From JASJHI01 sp965371355 (GTDB lineage: Bacteria > Actinomycetota > Acidimicrobiia > Acidimicrobiales > Ilumatobacteraceae), in assembly GCA_965371355.1 (NCBI GenBank), contig CBDUYD010000017.1, positions 1 through 27,929 of the forward strand: a stretch of DNA of 27,929 nt, read 5' to 3'. Both the position numbers and the translations under genes were made by a program. A model generated the notes under the pieces. It ran no database searches. It saw nothing but the letters and a program-made list of their open reading frames with translations, and was not told where the DNA came from. Of the stretch, positions 6,909-14,365 are shown piece by piece (the first letter of the stretch is position 1; every line of letters starts with the position of its first letter).

Positions 6909-8348
6909 GTGAACCTGGCGTTGATCATCGAGGACCACGAGCCCGAGCGGATAGCGCTGCTCGCCGATGACCTGACGACCACCTACGCAGAGCTCCGGGC
7001 GAGCGCCGCGGCGGTCCGTGAGCGGCTCACGGCGGAGGGGCTCGGCCCCGACGACCGGGTGCTCATCGCGTGCGGGAACGAGCCCGAGTTCGCGAGCGGG
7101 GTGATGGGGGCGATGGGCATCGGTGGAGTGGCCGTCCCCGTCAATCCGCGCAGCCCGCTCCCAGAGATGCTCGCCCGCGTCGAGCTCGTCCATCCGGGCG
7201 CCGTCCTCGTCGGGCCCTCGACGCGTTGGCTCCTCGACCATGCCGCCGAGATCGACGCGCCGCTCATCGACATGCGCGAGATCGGCTCGCCCACAGACGG
7301 CGCGCCGCCGATCGCGCAACGCAGCGACGACGACCTCGCGTTCTTGATGCTGACGAGCGGGGTCACGGGCGAGCCGAAGGCGGCGATGCTCTCGCACGGC
7401 AACCTCGCCTGGGTCCAGGAGCTCACCTGCACCGGCGCCGACCCGTTCACCGTCGACGACATCACGCTCGGGGTGCTGCCGTTCGCTCATATCTTCGGCC
7501 TCAACGTGGTGCTCCTCGCGTCGCTTCGAGCAGGCGCCACCTGTGTTCTCCAGTCGAGGTTCGATGCCGACGAGAGCCTCGACCTGATCCGCCGTCATCA
7601 CATCACGCGCGTCGGCGGCGCACCACCGATGTGGAAGCGCTGGGCCGAGGCCGACGCACCCGATGACACCTTCGCCTCGGTCGTCCAGGCGGCATCCGGC
7701 GCTGCCGCGCTGCCGCTGAAGGTGTTCGAGGCGATTCGCGATCGCTTCGGCATCGAGGTCGGGGAGGGCTACGGCTTGACCGAGACGTCACCGATCGTGA
7801 CCCACAGCCGAGGCGTCACCGTGAAGCCGACGTCGGTCGGGCGGGTGGCCGAGGGGGTCGAGATCGCCCTCGTCGATCCTGACGGAACTCCTGTCGAACA
7901 GGGTGACGCGGGCGAGATCGTCGTGCGCGGACCAGGAATCTTCAAGGGGTATCTCGACGCCCCCGACGTGACGGCGAGCGTGCTCACCGCCGACGGATGG
8001 TTCTGGACCGGTGACGTCGGCGTGCTCGACGATGACGGTTACCTGTTCCTTGTCGACAGGGTGAAGGATCTGATCATCGTTTCGGGGTTCAACGTCTACC
8101 CGGCCGAGGTCGAGTCGGTCCTGATGGAGCATCCCGACGTGCGCGGAGCGGTCGTCGTCGGCACGCCCAGCGTCGACACCGGCGAGGCGGTCGAGGCCCA
8201 CGTGTCCGGGCATGTCTCCGCGGCCGACCTCGACGCGTTCGCGAGGGCACGAATGAGCAGCTACAAGTGCCCGAGCGAGTACCACTTCGTCGAACAGTTG
8301 CCGGTTGCGGCGACGGGCAAGGTCATCCGAAAGAGCCTCCGCGGATGA
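6909..8348 (+). CDS. AMP-forming acyl-CoA synthetase (long-chain FadD-like)
   Basis: A 479-residue ANL ligase. The GTG at 6909 follows GAGGAGACCGA, a clear ribosome-binding site, which rules out the longer frame from 6750. The P-loop LTSGVTGEPKAAMLSH is at residues 148-163; the usual TTG and KG are TG preceded by Val and KA, within family variation. GEGYGLTETSP is around 280, WFWTGDVGVLDDDGYL around 360, and LIIVSGFNVYPAEVE around 387. The catalytic lysine is K471 in VAATGKVIRK. The stop overlaps the ATG of the next gene (ATGA at 8345-8348), so it is translationally coupled to the PlsC-like acyltransferase. That order suggests the acyl-CoA made here supplies acyl transfer, or that the operon handles imported fatty acids. 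Confidence 0.9.
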   Translation: MNLALIIEDHEPERIALLADDLTTTYAELRASAAAVRERLTAEGLGPDDRVLIACGNEPEFASGVMGAMGIGGVAVPVNPRSPLPEMLARVELVHPGAVLVGPSTRWLLDHAAEIDAPLIDMREIGSPTDGAPPIAQRSDDDLAFLMLTSGVTGEPKAAMLSHGNLAWVQELTCTGADPFTVDDITLGVLPFAHIFGLNVVLLASLRAGATCVLQSRFDADESLDLIRRHHITRVGGAPPMWKRWAEADAPDDTFASVVQAASGAAALPLKVFEAIRDRFGIEVGEGYGLTETSPIVTHSRGVTVKPTSVGRVAEGVEIALVDPDGTPVEQGDAGEIVVRGPGIFKGYLDAPDVTASVLTADGWFWTGDVGVLDDDGYLFLVDRVKDLIIVSGFNVYPAEVESVLMEHPDVRGAVVVGTPSVDTGEAVEAHVSGHVSAADLDAFARARMSSYKCPSEYHFVEQLPVAATGKVIRKSLRG

Positions 8349-9163
8349 GTTCGCGCCCGGAATTCAACTTCGAGCCGGCTCCGGATCTGCCCGGATCCGA
8401 CCGTGTCAACAAGTACGGCTTCGGCGCGATCAGCCGAGCGCTGCACAGACTCTGGAACGTCGAGATCGAGGGCAGCGACCACGTGCCGCGCTCCGGTCCC
8501 GCGTTGATCTGCGCCAACCACCTGTCGTTCTGCGACTCCCTCTTCCTGCCCGCTTCGTTGCCACGGAGGGTGTGGGCGGTCGGCAAGGGCGAGTACATGG
8601 ACGATTGGAAGACGAGGACGATCTTCCCCGCGCTCGGCATGATCCCGATCGACCGGGCGGGCGGCGACGCGGCGAAGGCCGCGCTCGACACCGCGGCCAG
8701 CGTGCTCGATCACGGTCGCCTGTTCATGATCTACCCCGAGGGCACGCGGAGCCGTAGCGGCAATCTGCACAAGGGTCGAACCGGCGCGGCGCGGCTGGCG
8801 ATGCGCTGTGGGGCACCGATCGTTCCCGTCGGCATTCAGGGCACGGTCGCCATCCAGGCGCCAGACACCGTGATGATGACACCCTTCAAGACCTGCACCG
8901 TCCGGTTCGGTGTTCCGATGTGGCCGTCCGACTTCGGTTCCTCCGACGACCCACGGTTGGCGCGAACGATGACCGACGCGGTGATGTTCGAGATCAGCAG
9001 GCTGTCTGGACAGGACTACGTCGACAGCTACGCCGGCAAGTCGGACACGCCCGCGCCGACCCGCCCGTCGGTGCCCACACCGCCCGCTCGCCCACCCGTT
9101 CGCGACGCCGAGCCATCGCGGGCCGAGCGCGACGCAGTACCGGTCGGTGCGTCGAGCAACTGA
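8345..9163 (+). CDS. 1-acylglycerol-3-phosphate acyltransferase family protein (PlsC-like)
   Basis: A 272-residue protein starting at ATG 8345, inside the ATGA overlap with the ligase stop. The acyltransferase box NHLSFCD at residues 58-64 gives the H59-x4-D64 catalytic dyad. The second box PIDRAGG is at 101-107. The substrate-binding box FMIYPEGTRSRSG is at 127-139 and the fourth PIVPVGIQG around 158-166. The enzyme would move an acyl group from acyl-CoA to a lysophospholipid or a related acceptor at the membrane face. The last 35 residues or so are Pro/Ala/Arg-rich and look disordered. It is the middle gene of a three-gene overlapping operon; the next gene probably begins inside its 3' end. 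Confidence 0.9.
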   Translation: MSSRPEFNFEPAPDLPGSDRVNKYGFGAISRALHRLWNVEIEGSDHVPRSGPALICANHLSFCDSLFLPASLPRRVWAVGKGEYMDDWKTRTIFPALGMIPIDRAGGDAAKAALDTAASVLDHGRLFMIYPEGTRSRSGNLHKGRTGAARLAMRCGAPIVPVGIQGTVAIQAPDTVMMTPFKTCTVRFGVPMWPSDFGSSDDPRLARTMTDAVMFEISRLSGQDYVDSYAGKSDTPAPTRPSVPTPPARPPVRDAEPSRAERDAVPVGASSN

Positions 9164-10205
9164 CATCGTGCGGCGCGCCGCCGTGGTGGCCGACACCGTG
9201 CTCTTCCCGGCCGCGCAGGATGTCGACCGCAGCGGTCGTCTGCCGGTCGAGTCGCTCGAGGCGCTGGCCGAGGCGGGATTGTTCGGCATCGTCGGACCCC
9301 GATCGCACGCAGGGCTCGATCTCGCTCCCGGCGCGGCTCGCCGCACGATGGCGGCGATCGGCGGCGGGTGCGGCGCGACGTTCTTCGTATGGGCGCAGCA
9401 TCACACGGTGGTGCGCTCGTTGCGATCCTCGACAAACGACGCGCTCGTGCAGGCGCTGCTGGCGAAGTTCTGCACCGGTGCTCTGCTGGCGGGAGTCGCC
9501 TTCGCCCATGTCCGCCGACCCGGACCACCTGCCGTCCGTGCTACTCGCGTCGACGGGGGCTGGTTGCTCGACGGGCACATGCCGTGGACGACTTCGTGGG
9601 GCATTGCCGACCACTTCTCGATCGCCGCGGTCTCGGACCGGTCCGAGCTGCTGTGGGCGATGCTGCCCGCGACCGAGCCGGAGGGTGTCGATGCCGTCGC
9701 GCTCGAGCTCCCCGTCTTCGGCGCGACCGGCACGGTTGCACTGAGCTTCGATCGCTGCTTCGTACCGGAACACCGGATCGCCCACATCGAGAGCGTCGAC
9801 GAGTGGCGATCGCTCGATCGCATCACCAGCTCGATCGGCCAGCCCGCTGTGCTCGGCGTCGCCGAACGCGCGATCCGCCTCCTCGGCGACGTGGGTGAGG
9901 GCGGCGACACGCCCGCCCGCGAAGCGTCGGTGCGCCTCAGTGACGAGCTCGCGTCGAGGTGGACCTGCGACGACGAGGTCCTGTCCGCGATGTCCGCGGG
10001 TCGAGACGTCGTCCTCGTGGGAAGTGATCACCGCGCCGCCTGTATCGACCTCGCTCGGCGGTCGACGACGGCGCTCCTCGCGGCGGTCGGGGGGAGAGGA
10101 ATGGATCTCGGTCATCCCGCACAGCGACTCGCCCGCGAGGCCGACTTCTACGTCATCCAGGCACAGACCGTCGACGGCCGAGCCGCCACACTGCGCTCGG
10201 TCTGA
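9147..10205 (+). CDS. Acyl-CoA-dehydrogenase-fold flavoprotein, DszC/HsaA-like C-terminus
   Basis: A 352-residue protein. GTG 9147 overlaps the acyltransferase by 17 bases; GTG 9168, four bases after its stop, is an alternative. ACAD-like features include LPVESLEALAEAGLFGIV near the N-terminus and a divergent middle domain (LLAGVAFAHVRRPG, then DGGWLLDGHMPWTTSWGIAD). The C-terminus reads GGRGMDLGHPAQRLAREADF followed by IQAQT. That 'hP.qRl.Rea.f...aqT' ending is characteristic of DszC/HsaA-type flavin monooxygenases and related proteins rather than of dehydrogenases ending in YEGT.EIQ; no catalytic-Glu motif is seen. It may be an oxygenase-like or non-classical ACAD. It is the third gene of the operon with the ligase and acyltransferase and converges on the glycosidase gene ten bases away. 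Confidence 0.75.
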   Translation: MRRATDIVRRAAVVADTVLFPAAQDVDRSGRLPVESLEALAEAGLFGIVGPRSHAGLDLAPGAARRTMAAIGGGCGATFFVWAQHHTVVRSLRSSTNDALVQALLAKFCTGALLAGVAFAHVRRPGPPAVRATRVDGGWLLDGHMPWTTSWGIADHFSIAAVSDRSELLWAMLPATEPEGVDAVALELPVFGATGTVALSFDRCFVPEHRIAHIESVDEWRSLDRITSSIGQPAVLGVAERAIRLLGDVGEGGDTPAREASVRLSDELASRWTCDDEVLSAMSAGRDVVLVGSDHRAACIDLARRSTTALLAAVGGRGMDLGHPAQRLAREADFYVIQAQTVDGRAATLRSV

Positions 10206-10215
10206 CGTCGACGGA

Positions 10216-11391
10216 TCAGCAGAAGTCGACCTCGTGTCCGAGCAGCCGCCATACCTTCAGCGCGGCGTCCTCGATTCGCTCGGTCGGGATCGTTCCATCG
10301 CCGACCGCTGCGGTGATCGATTCGATCACATTCCCCGTGATCGACGGGTCGGTGAACAGCACGACGTCCACGCCGGCATCGAGCGATTCGACCGCGGCCC
10401 GTGGTACGGGAACCCCGACCGCTCCCATGTCGAGTGAATCCGACACGACGAGAGCGTCTCGGTACCCGAGTTCGTCGCGGAGGTAGCCGATCGCTCGTGC
10501 GCTCCGGCTGGCAGGGAGTCCGTCTGACAGCTCCGGGCTGGTCAGATGCCCGACCATCACCCCGGCGCCCGTCCCGCTGAGCATGCGGTACGGGACGAGA
10601 TCCCGACCCTCGAGTTCGGGCAGCGCAGCGGTGACACCGTCGCCGACGTGGGTGTCGCCCGATGCCTCGCCGTGACCCGGGAAGTGCTTGAGAACCGGCA
10701 GCACGCCCGCTTGCCTCCACGCATCGACATAGGCCGCTGCGTACTCTGCCACCTGCTCGGGACCGCCGGCGAAGAACCGTGATCGCCGAAGCGGCGGCGA
10801 CCCCTCGGCCGGGAGCACATCGACGACCGGCGCGAACACGACGTCGATCCCGATCCCGTTGGAGATCTCGGCGTGCTGCGAGATGAGCTGGAATGCATCG
10901 TCCGGCGACATCTGGATCGAGACGTCGAATTGCGAGGCGAGATCCGCCACACCCGAGAGGCGTTGGACGTCGCCCCCCTCCTCGTCGGTCGCGACGATCA
11001 GGCCGAACGGGCTCTCCAACTCGAGTTCTGCGAGCCGCAGTGTGATCGTTTCCGCATCCCACCCGGCTGGTTTCATCAGCAGTACGCCGCCGAGCCCGTG
11101 GTCGCGGACGACGCTTCGCGCGCTCTCCCAATCCGATGAGTAGACCGACGGCCAGACGAGCAGTGCGATCTGCTGCTCCAGGCCGATCGACGGCGCGCAC
11201 GCGGCCGTTGTCTCGACGATGACCGGCTCCGCTGTGGCCGGTGCCGCTGTGGTCGGTGCCGGAGTGGTCGGCGCCCGCACGGTCGTGGCTACCACTTCCG
11301 GCGCGGACGTCGGAACGGGATCGGCCGCATCGCGCGGCCCCGCGCACGCGACGATCAGTCCGAGGATCGGCAGTGAAAGCCAGCGGTACAT
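10216..11391 (-). CDS. Lipoprotein glycoside hydrolase family 3 (NagZ-like beta-N-acetylhexosaminidase)
   Basis: A 391-residue exported enzyme. ATG 11389-11391 gives a lipoprotein signal: MYRWLSLPILGLIVAC, with lipobox IVAC and Cys16. Longer in-frame starts add a non-coding-looking, Arg-rich leader. A Thr/Pro/Ala linker (about residues 22-64) leads to a family 3 barrel. The barrel has GLIVATDEEGGDVQRL at 130-145 and the NagZ loop KHFPGHGEASGDTH at 235-248, carrying the Asp-His dyad (D246, H248). VVSDSLDMGA around 315-324 contains D318, the likely nucleophile. NagZ relatives cleave GlcNAc from muropeptides; an outer-face lipoprotein form fits Gram-positive-type wall recycling. The gene converges on the operon that ends at 10205. 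Confidence 0.85.
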   Translation of the reverse strand: MYRWLSLPILGLIVACAGPRDAADPVPTSAPEVVATTVRAPTTPAPTTAAPATAEPVIVETTAACAPSIGLEQQIALLVWPSVYSSDWESARSVVRDHGLGGVLLMKPAGWDAETITLRLAELELESPFGLIVATDEEGGDVQRLSGVADLASQFDVSIQMSPDDAFQLISQHAEISNGIGIDVVFAPVVDVLPAEGSPPLRRSRFFAGGPEQVAEYAAAYVDAWRQAGVLPVLKHFPGHGEASGDTHVGDGVTAALPELEGRDLVPYRMLSGTGAGVMVGHLTSPELSDGLPASRSARAIGYLRDELGYRDALVVSDSLDMGAVGVPVPRAAVESLDAGVDVVLFTDPSITGNVIESITAAVGDGTIPTERIEDAALKVWRLLGHEVDFC

Positions 11392-11525
11392 GCGGTTCGG
11401 GCCCGTCCTACGAGCCGAGTGGTAGTGGGGTCGATCGTGATCGTGGTCAAGTGAGTTGCGTTCCCTCGTGAAGTCATCGTGGCACGTCCTCCGCCCGCGC
11501 CGGTCCGGGCGCTCGTTCGCGGCCG

Positions 11526-11564
11526 TGACAACCCAGGTTGCCTCGCGCGCAACCTGGATTGTCA
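11526..11564. repeat. 39-base near-perfect palindrome upstream of paaI-paaK
   Basis: The left arm, TGACAACCCAGGTTGC at 11526-11541, and the right arm, GCAACCTGGATTGTCA at 11549-11564, pair at 15 of 16 positions around a seven-base loop. It sits between divergent genes, so a terminator for either is unlikely. An operator, an RNA hairpin in the paaI leader, or a dispersed palindromic repeat are the live options. Confidence 0.75.
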
Positions 11565-11585
11565 TCGCCGCGCATCGACATCCCC

Positions 11586-11657
11586 ATGGACCTCACGGAC
11601 CTCCGTGTGCACGACGGCCGAGCCATCTGCTACGAACTCTGTCGGGAATTGGAATGA
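11586..11657 (+). CDS. Possible 23-residue leader peptide upstream of paaI
   Basis: ATG 11586 opens a 23-codon frame (MDLTDLRVHDG... ending CRELE) with mostly C/G third positions in its first half and a balanced, protein-like composition. There is no Shine-Dalgarno sequence. Its TGA overlaps the ATG of a 16-codon frame at 11654-11704 (MSYRRNDDELTSWAVS), whose own TGA overlaps the GTG of paaI. The chain of overlaps could couple translation, or be chance, or be the relic of a longer N-terminus. I do not recognise either peptide. Confidence 0.25.
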   Translation: MDLTDLRVHDGRAICYELCRELE

Positions 11658-11700
11658 GCTACCGACGAAACGACGACGAACTCACATCCTGGGCCGTCTC

Positions 11701-12153
11701 GTGAGTCGCCGCGCCGACGAGGTGACCGGCGGGATGTACAGCGCCGACAACGTCGCCGCGCTGTTCGACATGTCGGTGATCGAGGTCGACGTCGACCGGG
11801 CGACCGTCGAGATGACCGTGACCGATGAGATGACCAACGGGCTCGACGTGTGCCACGGTGGTCTCATCTTCACGCTCGCCGACACCGCCATGGCATATGC
11901 ATCCAACGCCGGCGATCACTCGGCCGTATCGACCACGGCGTCGATCGAGTGGTTGCGGCCGGCGCATTCCGGCGAACGGCTGTCGGCCACCAGCACCGCG
12001 ATCGCCCGCCGCGGCCGAAACACGGTGCACGACGTCGTCGTCACCGACGCCGCCGGTGAGGTCGTGGCGCTGATGCGAGCCCACACCCTCACGATCGACG
12101 AACCCTCACGATCGACGAACACCAAGACTGACGGAAGGGTCCAAGAGCAATGA
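11701..12153 (+). CDS. paaI: PaaI-family hydroxyphenylacetyl-CoA thioesterase
   Basis: A 150-residue hot-dog-fold thioesterase. The core motif is NGLDVCHGGLIFTLADTAMA at residues 46-65, with the HGG turn (H52-G54) and the acidic residue D61 expected to act in catalysis. GTG 11701 is used; ATG 11734 is an alternative that would remove 11 residues. PaaI hydrolyses phenylacetyl-CoA derivatives or stalled thioesters in the phenylacetate pathway, releasing CoA. A perfect 17-base tandem duplication lies in the 3' end; because 17 is not a multiple of three it changes the frame, and the last 16 residues (PSRSTNTKTDGRVQEQ) look non-native. The stop now overlaps the ATG of paaK (ATGA at 12150-12153). 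Pairing with paaK strongly supports the call. Confidence 0.85.
   Translation: MSRRADEVTGGMYSADNVAALFDMSVIEVDVDRATVEMTVTDEMTNGLDVCHGGLIFTLADTAMAYASNAGDHSAVSTTASIEWLRPAHSGERLSATSTAIARRGRNTVHDVVVTDAAGEVVALMRAHTLTIDEPSRSTNTKTDGRVQEQ
12086..12119 (+). repeat. Perfect 17-bp tandem duplication in the 3' end of paaI
   Basis: The unit CCCTCACGATCGACGAA occurs at 12086-12102 and again, without a gap, at 12103-12119. Removing one copy makes the paaI frame read ...TIDEHQD and stop at TGA 12129-12131, upstream of the paaK ribosome-binding site GGAAGGG. Confidence 0.95.
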
Positions 12154-13442
12154 TCAGCCCCGGATTCCATCGGCACGAGATCGAGACGATGCCCCGCCCG
12201 CAATTGGAGGCGCTGCAGCTCGAACGTCTCATCTCGACCGTGCGACGGCTCCGCGACAACGTGCCGCTGATGGCGAACCGGCTGGTCGGCGTCGACGATC
12301 CGCGCTCGCTCGCCGACCTTACGAACCTTCCATTCCTGCGCAAGCAGGACCTCCGCGACAACTACCCGTTCGGGCTGCTGGCGGTCGGCCGCACAGAGCT
12401 GGCGAGGGTCCACGCGAGTTCGGGTACGACCGGCAAGCAGACCGTCGTCGGCTACACCTCCGAAGACCTCGGGATCTGGGCCGAGTGCACCGCCCGGTGC
12501 CTGCGCGGCGCGGGCGTCGAACCGGGGTGGATGCTGCACAACTCGTACGGCTACGGGCTGTTCACCGGCGGGCTCGGCATGCACATGGGGGCCGAGGCGG
12601 CCGGCATCATCATCGTTCCGGTGTCGGGCGGCAACACCGACCTCCAGCTCACGCTGCTCGCCGACTTCGCACCCGAGGCGATCTGCTGTACCCCGTCGTA
12701 TGCGCTGACACTCGCCGAACGGATGGGCGAGCGGGCGTCGGCGAGTTCGCTCCGGGTAGGCATTCTCGGCGCCGAGCCGTGGTCGGACAAGACGCGTGAA
12801 GCGATCGAAGAGGCGCTCGGGATCATCGCGGTCAACATCTACGGGCTCTCCGAGGTGATCGGACCCGGCGTCTCGTGCGAGACCGCCGATCGCGATGGAC
12901 TCGTCATCATGGAGGACCATTTCCTCCCCGAGATCGTCGATGCCGAGACCGGCGAACCACTGCCCGACGGCGAGGTCGGGGTGCTCGTACTGACGAGCCT
13001 CACCAAGCAGGCATTCCCGGTTCTCCGCTACTGGACGGGCGATCTGTGCTCGATCACCCGCGCGCCGTCGCCGTGCGGCCGCACGCACGCCCGGATGTCG
13101 TTCGTCGTCGGGCGGGCCGACGACATGCTCGTGATTCGCGGGGTCAACGTGTATCCGAGCCAGGTCGAGCACACGCTGCTCGGCATCGACGGTGTGAGCC
13201 CACACTTCCAGTTGGTCGTCAACCGGGAGGGAAATCTCGACACGCTGCACATCCGCGTCGAACGCGATGGTGCCGAGGACGTCTCCGAGGATCACCTGCA
13301 ATCCGCGATCGTCGGCGCCATGCGCTCGTCTCTCGGGATCGGCGTCACCGTCGGGATCGAGCCGGTCGGGTCGTTGCCGCGGTCCGAGGGCGGCAAGCTG
13401 GCGCGGACGATCGACAACAGGTCGATCTACGGAGCGATGTGA
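12150..13442 (+). CDS. paaK: Phenylacetate-CoA ligase
   Basis: A 430-residue, standard-length PaaK that activates phenylacetate (or a related aryl acid) with ATP and CoA in the cytoplasm. ATG 12150 is preceded by GGAAGGG. PaaK-type features: LPFLRKQDLRDNYPFG at about residues 60-75, the P-loop HASSGTTGKQTVVGYT at 88-103, NSYGYGLFTGGLGMHMGAE around 131-149, NIYGLSEVIGPGVSCE around 230, YWTGDLCSI around 294, DMLVIRGVNVYPSQVE around 327, and the C-terminal catalytic-lysine region RSEGGKLARTIDNR. It is coupled to paaI by a stop/start overlap. No paaABCDE epoxidase genes are in the window, so the pair may feed a cluster elsewhere or act on another aryl acid. Confidence 0.93.
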   Translation: MISPGFHRHEIETMPRPQLEALQLERLISTVRRLRDNVPLMANRLVGVDDPRSLADLTNLPFLRKQDLRDNYPFGLLAVGRTELARVHASSGTTGKQTVVGYTSEDLGIWAECTARCLRGAGVEPGWMLHNSYGYGLFTGGLGMHMGAEAAGIIIVPVSGGNTDLQLTLLADFAPEAICCTPSYALTLAERMGERASASSLRVGILGAEPWSDKTREAIEEALGIIAVNIYGLSEVIGPGVSCETADRDGLVIMEDHFLPEIVDAETGEPLPDGEVGVLVLTSLTKQAFPVLRYWTGDLCSITRAPSPCGRTHARMSFVVGRADDMLVIRGVNVYPSQVEHTLLGIDGVSPHFQLVVNREGNLDTLHIRVERDGAEDVSEDHLQSAIVGAMRSSLGIGVTVGIEPVGSLPRSEGGKLARTIDNRSIYGAM

Positions 13443-13463
13443 TCTGCTCGAACGAGGCGCGTA

Positions 13464-14255
13464 TCAGTCTCGCGTGAGCGGCGAGATCACCAACTCGATG
13501 GCCCTGTAGATGAGGTAGCCGAGCAGCGCGAACACGGCCGGCGGCAGGATCCACGGAGCGACGAACGACGCCACGAGCCCGGCTCCGTACTGTCGTCCCC
13601 AGAGAACGCTGAACACGAACGGCGCGGCGAGCGATGCGACGAGCAGGAGTGCGGGATCGATGTCGTTCGGGAGATCGAAACCGCCGATCAGCGCCGCGAT
13701 CGCGGCGACCAGCGCGGCGAGGCCGATCGTCGCGGCAAGCCCCCAGAGGACGACGGTGAGCTTGCGGAAGAGGTTCGACTTCCACCGTGTCCGGAGCGCG
13801 ACGGCGGCCCACATGATCCAGCGCTTCAGCCAGGGCACGCCGACGCTGTCGAGCATGTGACGGAAGTAGCGGTCGGCGTCGCGGTCGTCGATCACCGGCT
13901 TGCCACGTCTGCCCGCACCGATCAGCCAGTCGTGGATCAGCGCGGCGGGGGTATGGAGCCCGTAGGTGTTCGTGAACCAGCGCAGCAGCCCGGGCACAGA
14001 GGCCAGATCGGTGGTCTGCAACTCCGCCGAGGTGAGCGATCGGATCTTCTCGATCGTCGCGTTGTCGACACGGTCCAGGCCCTCGAGGCCTGTCGCTCCG
14101 TCGTAGCGGATCGTCATCCCCCGTTCGAGTACGAAGTACTTCGGATCGATCTGTCTGAGCGAGATCTCGCCCGGATGTGGCCCCGTGATGGTGAATCCCG
14201 GCCACCGCAAGCCGGGCGCCGGGTCCGATCGATCCAACTCCGACTCATCCGACAT
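13464..14255 (-). CDS. DUF1353 domain protein fused to C-terminal membrane segments
   Basis: A 263-residue protein starting at ATG 14253-14255, with GGAGGC about ten bases upstream. Residues 28-160 match the DUF1353 pattern: TTDLASVPGLLRWFTNTYG around 81-99, HTPAALIHDWL at 101-111, and DADRYFRHMLDSVGVPWLKR around 126-145, with two conserved His and Asp-rich positions. DUF1353 is known from phage and bacterial proteins; no function is established. After it come three hydrophobic stretches (about 165-190, 202-219 and 223-257), so it is anchored in the membrane with a soluble N-terminal domain. The fusion of DUF1353 to several membrane helices is less usual than the stand-alone domain. It is divergent from the alpha/beta hydrolase at 14366. 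Confidence 0.75.
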   Translation of the reverse strand: MSDESELDRSDPAPGLRWPGFTITGPHPGEISLRQIDPKYFVLERGMTIRYDGATGLEGLDRVDNATIEKIRSLTSAELQTTDLASVPGLLRWFTNTYGLHTPAALIHDWLIGAGRRGKPVIDDRDADRYFRHMLDSVGVPWLKRWIMWAAVALRTRWKSNLFRKLTVVLWGLAATIGLAALVAAIAALIGGFDLPNDIDPALLLVASLAAPFVFSVLWGRQYGAGLVASFVAPWILPPAVFALLGYLIYRAIELVISPLTRD

Positions 14256-14353
14256 GGCCGTGCCTCCGTTCGAACAGGTTCGGTTCGTGCCGGCGACCTT
14301 ACGCTCCATGACAGATCGTCTCGACCGACACACCGATTTTCCGCGATCGCAGC

Positions 14354-14359
14354 GATACT
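14354..14359 (+). promoter_or_regulatory. -10-like hexamer GATACT for leaderless alpha/beta hydrolase gene
   Basis: GATACT is six bases before the GTG at 14366. The intervening GGAG is too close to the start for a normal ribosome-binding site, so leaderless initiation is more likely. Confidence 0.45.
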
Positions 14360-14365
14360 GGAGCC

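Larger units (their letters stand above)
11392..11700. other. 309-base intergenic region between divergent glycosidase and paaI genes
   Basis: It has no recognised gene. It contains a TTGACC hexamer on the minus strand (11445-11450) that could be a weak -35 for the glycosidase, a strong 39-base palindrome at 11526-11564, a small palindrome CACGGA-CC-TCCGTG at 11594-11607, and two tiny overlapping open frames (11586-11657 and 11654-11704) that lead into paaI. Confidence 0.6.

Noticed and set aside
2113..10205. A complete beta-oxidation or steroid-degradation gene cluster
   Set aside because: There are ligases and dehydrogenases but no enoyl-CoA hydratase, hydroxyacyl-CoA dehydrogenase or thiolase in the window, and the genes are on both strands, so no full pathway can be claimed.
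11569..11700. A decayed N-terminal exon-like relic fused to paaI
   Set aside because: The frames here do not join into paaI without frameshifts and resemble no thioesterase extension I know. The PaaI core is complete from 11701.
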